In this document: piece after piece, positions 29,203 to 38,748 of the stretch
Layout of the letters: each line of letters starts with the position of its first letter
Numbering within the stretch: the first letter of the stretch is position 1
Source: Paenibacillus validus NBRC 15382
GTDB taxonomy: Bacteria; Bacillota; Bacilli; Paenibacillales; NBRC-103111
Assembly: GCF_004000985.1 (NCBI RefSeq)
Contig: NZ_BIMH01000003.1
Location: 124,001-188,000, forward strand
Direction: 5' to 3'
Length of the DNA: 64,000 nt
The notes under the pieces: model-generated
Databases searched by the model: none
What the model was told of the DNA's origin: nothing
Seen by the model: only the letters and a program-made list of their open reading frames with translations
Position numbers and translations under genes: made by a program

Positions 29203-30096
29203 TTATCTCTTAACGCCATCTAATACCTCGAACAAATCTTTGCCATAGAATTTTACGCTAAGTTCATTTGTTTTCTTTTCTTTTTGCAGCTTTTTAATGG
29301 CTTCATCATAAGCATCTGCAAATTCCTGTTCTTTTTTGTTGAACAACGGCCAGGTTTTGATGACTGCGAACTCATTGTAAACCACATCATTTGCTAATTT
29401 ATGATAGGGACCATCGGGTTCAACTACCTGCTTATTAAAAGGACCCTCAATCATGACTCCTCCGTCTACACGACCTTCGTTTACCCATTGAACGACGTCT
29501 ACTGTGAATGAATCTCCAGCTTGCAGTTTTACTTTATTGTTTGGATTAGCCTTGTTGTATTCATCAATAATTGTATATTGCGCATTGTTAGCAGCAATAG
29601 GTGCTAAAGTCAAACCAGCTGAAGCAAATGCTGACAAAGTTTTAATATTTTCATTTGTTTTCTTTAACACAAGTCCTGTACTGCTCAATCCTAAGAATTC
29701 TTTAGGAAAGATAAATTTCTTGGTTCTTTCCTCTGTCCAGAAAGCATTTTTTACACCTACCTGGTATTTCCCTTGTTCAACGCCTAACAATAAGTCATCA
29801 CTTGACGTTCCAATGTAATCGAATTCGTATTCCGGAAGTAATTCATCCACCAATTTCATAACCTCTACATCGTATCCTGTTGGATTTCCCTTTTCATCTA
29901 ACCAGGAGATCGGTTTTGAAGCCTGATCATAGGCTACTTTTACTTTTCTGACTTTTGAATCTTTATCTGCATGAGCTGAACCGGTTGCTGCGTCTGTTGC
30001 TTTACCGGAAGTTGCGCTTGATCCGCATCCTGATAATAGAACTACGAACGCTAAACCTAATGCTGCGACATTTAAAAACTTTTTATTTCTCATCAT
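29203..30096 (-). CDS. Amino-acid/organosulfur ABC substrate-binding lipoprotein
   Basis: Extracellular receptor, family 3 solute-binding protein, 297 residues. The lipobox is LLSGCGSS after a basic N-terminus; the body starts KVRKVKVAYDQASKPISWLDE and has GYDVEVMKLV and the ligand-site region AFWTEERTKKF. AAGGAG lies 8 bases before the first of two ATG codons at 30096. It is similar in layout to TcyJ/TcyK. A divergent flavoprotein suggests the ligand is an organosulfur compound, but this is inference. Confidence 0.88.
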   Translation of the reverse strand: MMRNKKFLNVAALGLAFVVLLSGCGSSATSGKATDAATGSAHADKDSKVRKVKVAYDQASKPISWLDEKGNPTGYDVEVMKLVDELLPEYEFDYIGTSSDDLLLGVEQGKYQVGVKNAFWTEERTKKFIFPKEFLGLSSTGLVLKKTNENIKTLSAFASAGLTLAPIAANNAQYTIIDEYNKANPNNKVKLQAGDSFTVDVVQWVNEGRVDGGVMIEGPFNKQVVEPDGPYHKLANDVVYNEFAVIKTWPLFNKKEQEFADAYDEAIKKLQKEKKTNELSVKFYGKDLFEVLDGVKR

Positions 30097-30396
30097 ACAA
30101 ATCTCCTTTTTATGGTTTATTTCATGATTGTTTTTTCTAAAATCGCCCAAGCCGCTGGACGTCCAGCAGGCGTATCATCCAATGCATCCAAATATTAACA
30201 TAACAATTCCAATCAGTAAAGACGGAATTAGATAAAAATGGATGTTGCCACCAACGAAGTCACCCGTCTCCAGCAAAAGAATACAATAATTCTTGACAAT
30301 TTTAATCGCCGGAAATATGATTTAAAACATTAAACATATGGGTATTGTTGGTTATTTCTGGTTTCAATTTTACCCATAAGCGGGGGAATGAACGTG
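30097..30396. other. Divergent promoter region of transporter and flavoprotein
   Basis: No gene is supported. It contains a perfect 14-bp palindrome GCTGGACGTCCAGC at 30154-30167 and an AT-rich stretch near 30260-30340 that could hold the flavoprotein promoter. Confidence 0.5.
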
Positions 30397-31563
30397 ATGA
30401 ACTTATTTATACGAAATGAAACCCAAAAAGAATGGTTACGAAGACTAAACGAGAAGCAAACCGTATTTAAGAATAAGGCTGATCGAATCGATGAATTGGC
30501 CATTTTCCCAACAGAAAACGTTCTCGAGTTAATTGATATGGGGTATACCAGATCCACGCTTTCAAAGACGTACGGTGGTGAAGGTTTAAAAATATATGAT
30601 ATGGTACTCCTCCAAGAAACACTCGCTAGCTTTGATGCTTCGACAGCCCTTTCAATTGGCTGGCATCTATCTGTTGTAGGGGAGATATTCGAGAAAAAGC
30701 ATTGGACTACTAGCGACCTGGATTTTATAGCTGGGGAAGTTGTTAAGGGAGCTTTAATCAACCGTGCGGCTAGTGAGGCTCAAACAGGCAGCCCGACTAG
30801 AGGTGGACGCCCCGAAACAAAGGCTGTAAAAAAAGGGGAGCATTGGATTATTTCAGGACGTAAGATTTTTACAACATTGTCCCCCGTTTTAACTTATTTT
30901 CTTGTTTCTGCATGGATTGAAGAACAACAAACGATCGGATATTTTTTATTGCATAAAGACTTGGAAGGACTCCAAATCGAGGAAACATGGGATACCATTT
31001 CATTACGAGGAACAGGGAGTCATGATCTTGTCCTGGAACAGGTAGTCGTTAATCATAATAAGCTTGTCGAACTCAATAATCTTCCTTCAGGCAAGGAATT
31101 GAATGGCTGGCTACTTCACATTCCGGCTTGTTATCTTGGCATTGCACAAGCTGCACGAGACTATGCCTTACAATTTGCCAATCAATATTCACCTAATAGT
31201 ATAAGTGGACCGATTAGTCAACTATCTAATGTCCAACATTTAATAGGTGAAATGGATCTTGAATTAATGAAAGCAAGACATTTTTTATATAGCGTTGCAG
31301 AGGCCTACGATGATGTAACACGGAGGGATTATCTTTCAACCGAGCTTGGCGCCGCAAAACATGCCGTTACAAACTCCGCTATCACTATTGTCGATAAAGC
31401 AATGAGACTCGTTGGAATCAAAAGTCTTCACCGTAATAATCCTCTGCAAAGATACTATCGAGATGTAAGAGCTGGTTTGCATAATCCACCCATGGATAAT
31501 GTAACTCTACAAAAAATAGCTTTAGCCGCAATCGAACAAGAGAAAGCAAAAGTTGCAACCTAA
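30397..31563 (+). CDS. Acyl-CoA-dehydrogenase-fold flavoprotein (SfnB/DszC-like)
   Basis: Flavin-dependent oxidoreductase or monooxygenase of about 388 residues. It has the three-domain ACAD fold: N-terminal helices, a mid beta domain (ISGRKIFTTLSPVLTYFLVS, SLRGTGSHDLVL) and a C-terminal helical domain ending in YYRDVRAGLHNPP. The terminal motif resembles SfnB/DszC monooxygenases acting on sulfur compounds more than fatty acyl-CoA dehydrogenases. An ATG at 30388 is also in frame, but the GGGGG site fits 30397 better. It is divergent from the cystine-type transporter. Confidence 0.78.
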   Translation: MNLFIRNETQKEWLRRLNEKQTVFKNKADRIDELAIFPTENVLELIDMGYTRSTLSKTYGGEGLKIYDMVLLQETLASFDASTALSIGWHLSVVGEIFEKKHWTTSDLDFIAGEVVKGALINRAASEAQTGSPTRGGRPETKAVKKGEHWIISGRKIFTTLSPVLTYFLVSAWIEEQQTIGYFLLHKDLEGLQIEETWDTISLRGTGSHDLVLEQVVVNHNKLVELNNLPSGKELNGWLLHIPACYLGIAQAARDYALQFANQYSPNSISGPISQLSNVQHLIGEMDLELMKARHFLYSVAEAYDDVTRRDYLSTELGAAKHAVTNSAITIVDKAMRLVGIKSLHRNNPLQRYYRDVRAGLHNPPMDNVTLQKIALAAIEQEKAKVAT

Positions 31564-31705
31564 AAGCCGCGAGGTACATCTCAATTTGCAGCCAAAGGCT
31601 GTGCACTCATGGCCCTTCGACTGGAACCCGCACCATCTTCCGCTATAGGCATATATCTATAAGATCAGGTGATGATCATGATTAACCAACAGTGGGAGGC
31701 TATAT

Positions 31706-32944
31706 ATGATGCAGCACCCTAATGGGCAGAATCCCCGTCAGCAGTCCCCTTATCGACAAGCGTTTTACCAGCTGCAAAATCCCGTTTCAAAAGAAATCCA
31801 GCCAATAGGCCAATATCAAATGATCTTCCATTGGAATCGATTGGATTGGAACTTTCCTGACTTAAAGATGAAACAGGATTTTGAAACCAATCAATATTGG
31901 AAAAAGGCGATGCCTGCCGGAGTAAAGGTCGACCAGCAAGGCCATTATTACGTTTCGGTGCCCCGCTGGGCTGATGGCATTCCTTCCACCATGAATCGAA
32001 TCATAATCAAAGACGGGAAACCACTCTTGGAGGCTTTCCCGAGTTGGGAATGGAATCAAGCGGGCAATGTCCATGTTCTCCAATCCGTTCTAGGTTATGA
32101 AATTGATGAATATAACCGGATGTGGCTGCTGGATCAAGGAAAGATTGCCTACGCCCCTTCTCCGGAAGGGTCGCAGAAGCTGATCGTCTGGGATTTGAAT
32201 ACCAACCGGATGATCGACTCCATTATCATCCCGAATGAGATTGCGCCGTACCGGACTTCTTTTTTAAATGATGTGATCGTGGACAATAAGAATGGTTTTG
32301 TCTATATAACCGATTCTGGTTGCGGTTGGCCGGATCACCCGCTTGACGGCGGTATTATTGTGTATAACATGAGAACGAGAACGCTCAGACGGGTGCTCGA
32401 TCGGCATTACAGTACACAGGATTTTCCCGATTTTCATTTTCAAATTGACTATAAGCCGGTATTCAAGGATAAACCTCTTCGAATCGGAGCTGACGGCATC
32501 GCCTTATCCGCGGATCGTTCCACGTTGTATTACTGCCAGGTCACAGGGCGCAATCTATATGCACTTGATACTTCGCTGTTAAGAAACTTTACTACGCCGT
32601 TAGAAGAAATCCGCAAGGCCGTGCGGGCCATTGGCAGCAAGCGCACGACCACCGATGGGATGCACGCGGATAATAAGGGAAATGTGTTCTACACCATGCT
32701 GGAAGGAAAGGGAGTAGGCATCTATACACCTTCCAGCCATACATTCCATGATTTTGTGTCTGACGACCGAATGCTATGGGTGGACGGGGTCGCTTTTGAT
32801 CAAAAGGGCTCCATTATCTTCAACAGCAACCGCCTGCACGAGATGTTTGGGGGCTATGAGATGGATTGGACCTATCCCTATAACCTTATCATTTGGAAAG
32901 CATTTGTCGGCCATGGCGTCAAGTCGTACTTGTATGCCGATTGA
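31706..32944 (+). CDS. Major royal jelly/yellow-family beta-propeller protein
   Basis: A 412-residue protein of the MRJP/yellow family, mainly known from insects but scattered in bacteria. Family features are VSVPRWADGIPSTMNRI near residue 83, VLGYEIDEYNRMWLLDQG, FLNDVIVDNKNGFVYITDSG and RIGADGIALSADRSTLYYC. No signal peptide is seen, so it may be cytoplasmic. GGGAGG precedes two tandem ATG codons. It stands alone with its own terminator. The biochemical role of bacterial members is not established. Confidence 0.82.
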   Translation: MMQHPNGQNPRQQSPYRQAFYQLQNPVSKEIQPIGQYQMIFHWNRLDWNFPDLKMKQDFETNQYWKKAMPAGVKVDQQGHYYVSVPRWADGIPSTMNRIIIKDGKPLLEAFPSWEWNQAGNVHVLQSVLGYEIDEYNRMWLLDQGKIAYAPSPEGSQKLIVWDLNTNRMIDSIIIPNEIAPYRTSFLNDVIVDNKNGFVYITDSGCGWPDHPLDGGIIVYNMRTRTLRRVLDRHYSTQDFPDFHFQIDYKPVFKDKPLRIGADGIALSADRSTLYYCQVTGRNLYALDTSLLRNFTTPLEEIRKAVRAIGSKRTTTDGMHADNKGNVFYTMLEGKGVGIYTPSSHTFHDFVSDDRMLWVDGVAFDQKGSIIFNSNRLHEMFGGYEMDWTYPYNLIIWKAFVGHGVKSYLYAD

Positions 32945-33045
32945 TAACCGATGAGCCTGGCTTCTACCGTGCAATGACATCCGTGGAGGGAAAACATGCC
33001 GTTATTTATGATAACGGTTCGCCTTAACCCCTCTAACGGCGAAAC

Positions 33046-33075
33046 AAAAAAGGCACCTGGCAGGTGCCTTTTTTT
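33046..33075. terminator. Bidirectional terminator after the yellow-family gene
   Basis: AAAAAGGCACCTG and the matching CAGGTGCCTTTTT form a near-perfect stem with flanking A and T tracts, able to act on both strands. Confidence 0.9.
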
Positions 33076-33205
33076 GTGACAGAAGTTCAATACGCTGAAC
33101 CATGGTTGTGCAAAATACAATTCGCCGCCGCGTGTTTATTGCCAATAGACGAGTACCTGTTCCCCCTCAACAACGACGATTAGACTGGCGGCGTTCAAGG
33201 GAAGG

Positions 33206-34278
33206 TTACATATATTCAATCATACCTTTCTCTTTCAGCATATCGACGATTTCTTTGACAGACTGCGCTTTATCTCTGGGACAAATTAATAGGGCATCTT
33301 CGGTGTCGGCAATGATTAAACCGTCTATGCCTATTGTCGTAATCAGTCTGCCGTTCCCATATATGATCGAATTCCGGGTATCAATGCCCATGTAGTTCGC
33401 TTTCACAATGTTCCCAAATTCATCCGGCGGGAATATGGCGCCGAGCGCATCCCAACTGCCGATATCATTCCAACCAAAATTGCCGGATAGAACCACTACT
33501 TCATCACAGCGTTCGAGGATGCCGTAATCAATTGATATATTTTGAAGCGTCGGATAAATCCTGTTAATTATTTCATCTTCTTGTTCCGTACCCAAATACT
33601 CGCAAGCATTGTCTTATAAAGTCTGGGCAAATAACGTTTAAAATTTTCGATAATAACGGATGTTTTCCAAATGAAGATACCGCTGTTCCATAAATAATGT
33701 CCGGAGGAGAGGTAATCCTGCGCCCTTTGGAAATTCGGTTTTTCCACAAATTCGGCTACCTCATATACCGCAACGGGATTCATAGCGATAGGTACGTTAT
33801 CGTAAGAAATATAGCCATACCCTGTAGAAGGAAATGTTGGCTTGATGCCAATGGTCACGATTTTATCCGTTTCAATGGCTACCGTACAAGCTTCGTCTAA
33901 CGTCGATCGAAATTGATTTTCATCAGTAATGTAATGATCGGAAGGCAATACGACCATTAGTGACTCACCGTGAAATTTTTCTATGGACAGCGCCGCAAAA
34001 AGAATGCTGGCCGCTGTGTTTCGGGCGACGGGTTCGATCAAAATATTGCCCCTCAATACACTGCTGTGCATAATGCTCTCCAGCAATACCGCCTGGGAAC
34101 GATTCGTGACGATTACCGTATTTTCCTGGGGGATGATTCCTTTAAACCGTTCAATCGTATCGTTCAACATAATATCATTACCGCTTATATTAAGCAGCTG
34201 CTTCGGTGTTTCCTGTCGGGAAAGCGGCCAGAAGCGGGTACCGCCTCCGCCTGCAAGTATCGTGGCGAATTTATTCAT
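33206..34278 (-). pseudogene. manC: Mannose-1-phosphate guanylyltransferase, single frameshift
   Basis: Would make GDP-mannose from mannose-1-phosphate and GTP. The first frame (34278-33568) has the nucleotidyl-transfer signature GGGGTRFWPLSR, IEPVARNTAA and FVEKP. The second (ending 33206) continues GTEQEDEIINRIYPTLQ and VVLSGNFGWNDIGSWDAL. Joined at about 33598-33603 by restoring one base, the product is about 357 residues, the normal length of a single-domain ManC. As written it is broken. It follows the alpha/alpha-barrel gene with an 8-base overlap, so it is the third gene of the mannose-related operon. A sequencing indel is an alternative. Confidence 0.82.
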
Positions 34279-35377
34279 GATGCATCACCAGATGGGCAAT
34301 CGAGTAGGAAATAATACTTTCCGATCCTTGATTAAGGTTCAGTCCGGTTGAATGTATGCCGTCGTAGCAGCCGCCGGTTTGTGGATCAATGAGCGGCACG
34401 TTCAATGAATTGCGGCCTTTGTACCAATCGTAGCATAAGGTTGCCCGTTTTAAGTAAGCAGAATCATCAAATGCGATCGCCGCTTCTTTACAAGCCAGCA
34501 GCATCTCGGAGGCTTCTATGGGCTGCTCATCATAGGGGGCGGCAGCTTCGCCGCGAAGCTGCCAGCCGTGGCTGCCGACGGGCTTGAAATAGCCTTCGGG
34601 CGAGAAGGTTTTGGACACCAAGAAATCCAGGCTCTCCCTGGCAGTTTCCTTAAGGTCGGTTCTGCCTGTGATACGGGCAGCGTTTAGCAATGCCCAGGGC
34701 AGCGTCGAATTGCCATAGGTCAAACTATCCTCAAACCAATGCCAGCCATTGCCCTTGTTCCGAATATATTGATGGTGTAGTCTGACCGCCATATTCTCGA
34801 TCAGGTCGGTGATGAAAACTCTTGGCAAAAATTCCTCCGTTTTCTTACTGACTTCCGTATGCGGAAACGGAAACGAATAACTCAATGCATGAGGTGTCTC
34901 AAGCAGGCAACTTAGTCCGATTATGGCATAAGCTTGGGCGCGGGGAGATTCCAAAGCTTGTAGATGCGGTAATGCCTGATTGATCATGAAACGGCAGGTG
35001 TTCTTTATATTTTCCGGTACGGAAGAGGATTGGGAGAGTGTAAATCCCAGCGCCCACAGGGTCCGTCCTTGGCAGTCCTCGGAGCCTCTGTCCTCAAGGA
35101 ATGTACGGTTATAATCCATAAAGTTTCTAAAGTTTCCATCCTCATTCTGGGCGTAATGAATGAAAGAGGCGTAAGTATGGATTAGGTCCAGCGCGCTCGC
35201 TTCTCTTCTGCTGTCATATAATAAAACGGCGGCGATTAACGCCCGCGCATTATCATCTGTCGTATACCCTTTGGAGCGGTCGGGAACCCCGAATTTAGTA
35301 TGCTGAAAGATCCCGGTATCGTCCGTGAGCCTTCGAATATAATCAGTCTTCAATGGCGAGACGGTTTGTAAATTCAT
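34271..35377 (-). CDS. Putative alpha/alpha-barrel glycan-associated protein
   Basis: A 368-residue, helix-rich protein without signal peptide. Repeated helical motifs such as GYTTDDNARALIAAVLLY, EDCQGRTLWALGF and PWALLNAARITG suggest an (alpha/alpha)6 barrel like those of sugar epimerases and hydrolases. Homologues typically sit beside GT4 glycosyltransferases, as here, where its ATG shares a base with the TAA of the upstream gene. The ATG at 35377 is preceded by AAGGAG. The reaction is unknown; a role in processing a mannose glycan is inferred. Confidence 0.65.
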   Translation of the reverse strand: MNLQTVSPLKTDYIRRLTDDTGIFQHTKFGVPDRSKGYTTDDNARALIAAVLLYDSRREASALDLIHTYASFIHYAQNEDGNFRNFMDYNRTFLEDRGSEDCQGRTLWALGFTLSQSSSVPENIKNTCRFMINQALPHLQALESPRAQAYAIIGLSCLLETPHALSYSFPFPHTEVSKKTEEFLPRVFITDLIENMAVRLHHQYIRNKGNGWHWFEDSLTYGNSTLPWALLNAARITGRTDLKETARESLDFLVSKTFSPEGYFKPVGSHGWQLRGEAAAPYDEQPIEASEMLLACKEAAIAFDDSAYLKRATLCYDWYKGRNSLNVPLIDPQTGGCYDGIHSTGLNLNQGSESIISYSIAHLVMHHE

Positions 35378-36558
35378 TAAATCACACTCCTTTTGAATAA
35401 ATCGGGGGCCGCTATACTTTCTTGAATGATGGCTGCGTAGGACTTGGCTATTTCGCCCCAAATCATTGTCCGGCCGAGTGCCAGCGTATGAGCTTCCATT
35501 TCTTTCACCAAAGCCGGGTCGCCCAGGAGCTTTAGGATGCAGGCTTCCAACGAGGAGGAGTCGCGAAAATCCGCCAGCAAGCCTCTTCCTTCCGCTAGCA
35601 TTTCCTCGGCATAGCGGTAAGGTGTAGAAACGATGACCCGTCCATACCCGACGCCGTAAGCCAGTGTGCCACTGACCGCTTGATCCTTGCCTAAGTAAGG
35701 GGTCATATAAACGTCTGACATGACTAGAGATTGAATCACTTCCTCTTGCGTCAACAGCTTGTCGACGAAAAGCACGTTATCTGTCAATTCAAGCTTTTTT
35801 ACAAGATCCATGAGCTTCTGTCTATACGCCTCGCCTTTTTCTTGCTTGACTACTGGATGCGTCTTGCCCCATATGATATAGAGGGAATCAGGGTGCTGGG
35901 TAACGACTCCCCGCATAGCCTCTATGCCGTATTCGATCCCTTTGCCAGGGCTCAAGAAGCCGAAGGTAGAAATGATTTTACGATCTGCAAAACCATATTG
36001 TTCTTTCAGTTTTGATCTTGATTCGGTTTCTACATCAGGCACGCCATGGTGTATGAAAGCTATTTTGTCGGCATCGATATCATAAATCGTGATCAGATCC
36101 CTCACAGTAGATTGAGCCATCGTCACGACTTTCACGCTTAATTCCGCCAAACGGTTCATAATAAGCCGCTGTTTGGTAGTGGGCTTTGTCAGTACGGTAT
36201 GGAATATCACCATGTATGGAATGCGCAGTCTTTCAACGAAAGGGATCAGATATTCCCCGCTCTCTCCGCCATAAATGCCGAATTCATGCTGAATGACAAG
36301 AAGATCAACATCCGTGAGATTAAGATGATCGACCGCTTCGTTATAATCCGACAATTCGTGTTGATCGATTTGCATCATGACTTGTTCTTTATAGCTGTAA
36401 GACTCGTTATTGTTGACTGCTATAATACGAGGTTTATCAAAACCTTTAATCTGTGTAAATTCGTCCAATAAATCCTGCGTAAATGTAGCAATGCCGCATT
36501 CTCTCGGCAGGCTGGTACCTAGAAAAACGATATTCCGATTGCTGTTGGTATCGACCAT
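35377..36558 (-). CDS. Glycosyltransferase family 4, mannosyltransferase-like
   Basis: Cytoplasmic GT-B-fold glycosyltransferase of 393 residues. The N-domain has FLGTSLPRECGIATFT, which is common in this subgroup; the C-domain has FLSPGKGIEYGIEAM and the E-x7-E-like region SGTLAYGVGYGRVIVSTPYRYAEEML. The ATG at 36558 follows AGGAGG by 11 bases. The frame further upstream runs into the insertion sequence. With manC downstream, GDP-mannose is the likely donor. An IS lies only 46 bases upstream of the start and probably separates the operon from its native promoter. Confidence 0.82.
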   Translation of the reverse strand: MVDTNSNRNIVFLGTSLPRECGIATFTQDLLDEFTQIKGFDKPRIIAVNNNESYSYKEQVMMQIDQHELSDYNEAVDHLNLTDVDLLVIQHEFGIYGGESGEYLIPFVERLRIPYMVIFHTVLTKPTTKQRLIMNRLAELSVKVVTMAQSTVRDLITIYDIDADKIAFIHHGVPDVETESRSKLKEQYGFADRKIISTFGFLSPGKGIEYGIEAMRGVVTQHPDSLYIIWGKTHPVVKQEKGEAYRQKLMDLVKKLELTDNVLFVDKLLTQEEVIQSLVMSDVYMTPYLGKDQAVSGTLAYGVGYGRVIVSTPYRYAEEMLAEGRGLLADFRDSSSLEACILKLLGDPALVKEMEAHTLALGRTMIWGEIAKSYAAIIQESIAAPDLFKRSVI

Positions 36559-36596
36559 AAATGTGAGAGCCTCCTTTAAAATGCAAAGTTTTTGGG

Positions 36597-36604
36597 AAAA
36601 AAAA
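36597..36604. repeat. Left target-site duplication of the insertion sequence (8 bp)
   Basis: Eight A directly abut the left terminal repeat; the same eight A abut the right end at 38285-38292. Confidence 0.6.
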
Positions 36605-38141
36605 CTACAGCGGAATAACCAACACACTGTGTTTATTTTCAAGTTCTTGTAGGTAAGCCAGTGGATTTTTTCTGAACCTTCGGCGAAGGACGCTTTCTTT
36701 TAGTCGGTTATTCCAATGCTGTTTTTGTTGTTTGTAATTCTCATAAGAAACAAGACTTAGTCTGTCAGACAAGTCTTTCTGTCGCAGTGCATCGTCGACA
36801 AGCACAACATATTCGCCATTTCGAAGTATGTATTCATTCCAGCTACGACGACCTGTCATCCGACGATGACGCGTCTTCGTCTGCCGGAAAAAACGTTCAT
36901 GGTCATTGTTTGTTCGTGGTAAATGCGAATGATCGTAGCAAGAGAATAAGCCTTTCCAAAAGCCTTTTGTGTAGCTCTCTACGTTCTTCAACATGGGCAA
37001 GTCGGTATCCCGATCATAAATGCTTCGCATCCAGATAAGGATTTGAGTCATTTCCTCACGGACGGTGTGACTAGTTTTGTGTTCAGACGGTTCTAGTGCT
37101 TTAACGATGCGGCGAATAGGTTCCATCCACCGGCATGTATCGTAGTAATGAGATTCAAATGAATCTAATTTGCTAAATATTCTGACGATGGATTGAAGAA
37201 TCGAAGGCCCCTTTTTTACTCAGGCATTGTTCAAGTGACGCCTGAATCGCTTTCGCATTTTGGTAAATTCGCATGCCGGGCAGATCCAGTGGCAGATTGC
37301 CGTCTTCTAATAGCAGGGATCTCGCAGCTGCGATGTAACCCCGAGCTACTTCGCTCTCTTCTGAAGATTGGGCTTCTACCCTACGCTCGATCTCCCGGAT
37401 GCCGCGGAGACTTTTCTTGATCTCAGTTTTGAGTTTTCGATCCAGGTCCACAACCGGCTTGGCGATGTCTTTCAAATAGTGATACTGGCAGTATTGGTAA
37501 GGTACATTCGGCAATAACTTTTCAAAGGCTAGACGAATCGACTGTTGGCCATCGCTGACGATTCCAATGATAGGATAGCCAAGCTGAGTGATGGGGCGAA
37601 TGAGATTTTGAAGCTCTTCTGATGATCCGCTGTTCAAGTTTTTCGCGACAAGTACCGTGCCGCTGAACACTTCACGAATGACATACAGTGTTTCGTTTCC
37701 TTTCTCTGGTTGAACGCCGTCCATGGAAAGCATCAGACCGCCGTTTTGCTCAGCTACGACTTTCAGAACTTCGCTGACATGCTGATCAATACTTGCGCCA
37801 AGAAGAGCGAGGTACCGCTCGTAAAGCATTTGAGCGTTGCGGTCGGTTGTCTTTACACCGCGGCCATTCAGTTCATCAGCAATCTCTTGACGAGTCATGT
37901 GATGCTTAAAGCGCAGCTCACCTACAAGACAGAGCACGTCGAATCCGTAGGTCGTAAATTTCATACAGAGTTTTTCTGCTTCAGCAGACCTGTAAAGCGC
38001 ACCGGGATGAGGGCACTTCTGGCTAGGACAGCGGTACGCCATACTCCATGCGAAAATAACTCCTTGTAACGTCGAAATTTTCTTTTTCCATACAGCATGT
38101 GCTCGCACAAGTTTTGATTCACAGTGCGGGCAGTTCGACAT
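36605..38141 (-). pseudogene. Transposase of the insertion sequence, frameshifted
   Basis: DDE-type transposase of about 500 residues in two frames. The first (38141 to about 37210) has two CxxC-like zinc pairs (NCPHC, YRCPSQKCPH), a first Asp in LSMDGVQPEKG, and a second in GIVSDGQQSIRLAF, followed by YQYCQYHYLKDI. The second contains NNDHERFFRQTKTRHRR, the likely catalytic Glu. The frame changes at AAAAAAGGGG near 37205-37215; a +1 shift is needed, so this is not the usual -1 A6G slippage. Either the copy is dead or a homopolymer was misread. Confidence 0.8.
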
Positions 38142-38284
38142 TTCGGGACGAAAGTATATGGTTTTTTCAGGAACGATTCAATTTTTAGGACGCATAAAGA
38201 GCCTCCTGTTCATTGAGAAATGATACCCCATTACTTCGACAAACAGAGGTCGAAAACCTCTGTTGTATGGTTATTCCACTGTAG
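36605..38284 (-). mobile_element. Insertion sequence of about 1.68 kb
   Basis: Bounded by imperfect terminal inverted repeats that begin CTACAGCGGAATAACCAACA on the left and, reading inward from the right, CTACAGTGGAATAACCATAC. Both ends are flanked by eight A, consistent with an 8-bp target duplication. It carries a single frameshifted transposase gene whose stop codon lies inside the left terminal repeat. The 8-bp duplication and DDE layout fit the IS256/mutator-like superfamily, but the family is not certain. Confidence 0.85.
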
Positions 38285-38334
38285 AAAAAAAAGAAAATAA
38301 AGATATCTTTATTTCCAAATATAACGGCGGCTAT

Positions 38335-38414
38335 TCAAATTTATTGACTTTTTCCATTTACTGTTTTTATTGCCAAAGCATAACATGACCATTTTTTCTT
38401 GTCAAATTTATTGA
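38335..38414. repeat. 13-bp direct repeat in the XRE promoter region
   Basis: TCAAATTTATTGA occurs at 38335-38347 and 38402-38414, each running into a TTGAxT hexamer. These could be regulator binding sites overlapping -35 boxes. Confidence 0.5.
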
Positions 38415-38439
38415 TTTTCCTTTATGGTCGATATATATT
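38411..38439 (+). promoter_or_regulatory. Sigma-A promoter of the XRE-DUF1861 genes
   Basis: TTGATT (38411) and TATATT (38434) are separated by 17 bases, 19 bases upstream of the start codon and just before TAGGAGG. Confidence 0.7.
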
Positions 38440-38457
38440 GGTGTAGGAGGTGCGTGT

Positions 38458-38748
38458 ATGCCGGTCATACGCAGTAATTTAAAGGAAGTTATGAAACAAT
38501 ATGATCCCAAACTATCGATTCGCAAGCTCGCCAAAGATGTTGATTATCACTTTGATTCCATTCGCAGAATGTACAAGGATGAGATGGTTCAATATCCTCG
38601 AGACTTACTGCTGAAGCTTTGCATATACTTTAATATCCAGCCAGCTCAGCTCATTGTAATGGAAGATGACGGATATACGGATTGCGCGATAGATGAATCG
38701 GATGGCTACCAGGGGGAAAGTAATGAGAGAAAAACAACCCGTAATTGA
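38458..38748 (+). CDS. XRE/Cro-CI-type small DNA-binding protein
   Basis: A 96-residue helix-turn-helix protein. LSIRKLAKDVDYHFDSIRRMYK at about residues 20-41 is the DNA-binding unit and the following helices (YPRDLLLKLCIYFNIQPAQLIV) complete a Cro/CI fold. AGGAGG lies upstream of the ATG. It overlaps the next gene by 26 bases, so the two are cotranscribed. Direct repeats in its promoter suggest autoregulation. Confidence 0.82.
   Translation: MPVIRSNLKEVMKQYDPKLSIRKLAKDVDYHFDSIRRMYKDEMVQYPRDLLLKLCIYFNIQPAQLIVMEDDGYTDCAIDESDGYQGESNERKTTRN

Noticed and set aside
37195-37220. Programmed -1 frameshift in the transposase
   Set aside because: The A6G run suggests it, but the downstream frame needs +1 (or -2), so a mutation or read error is more likely.
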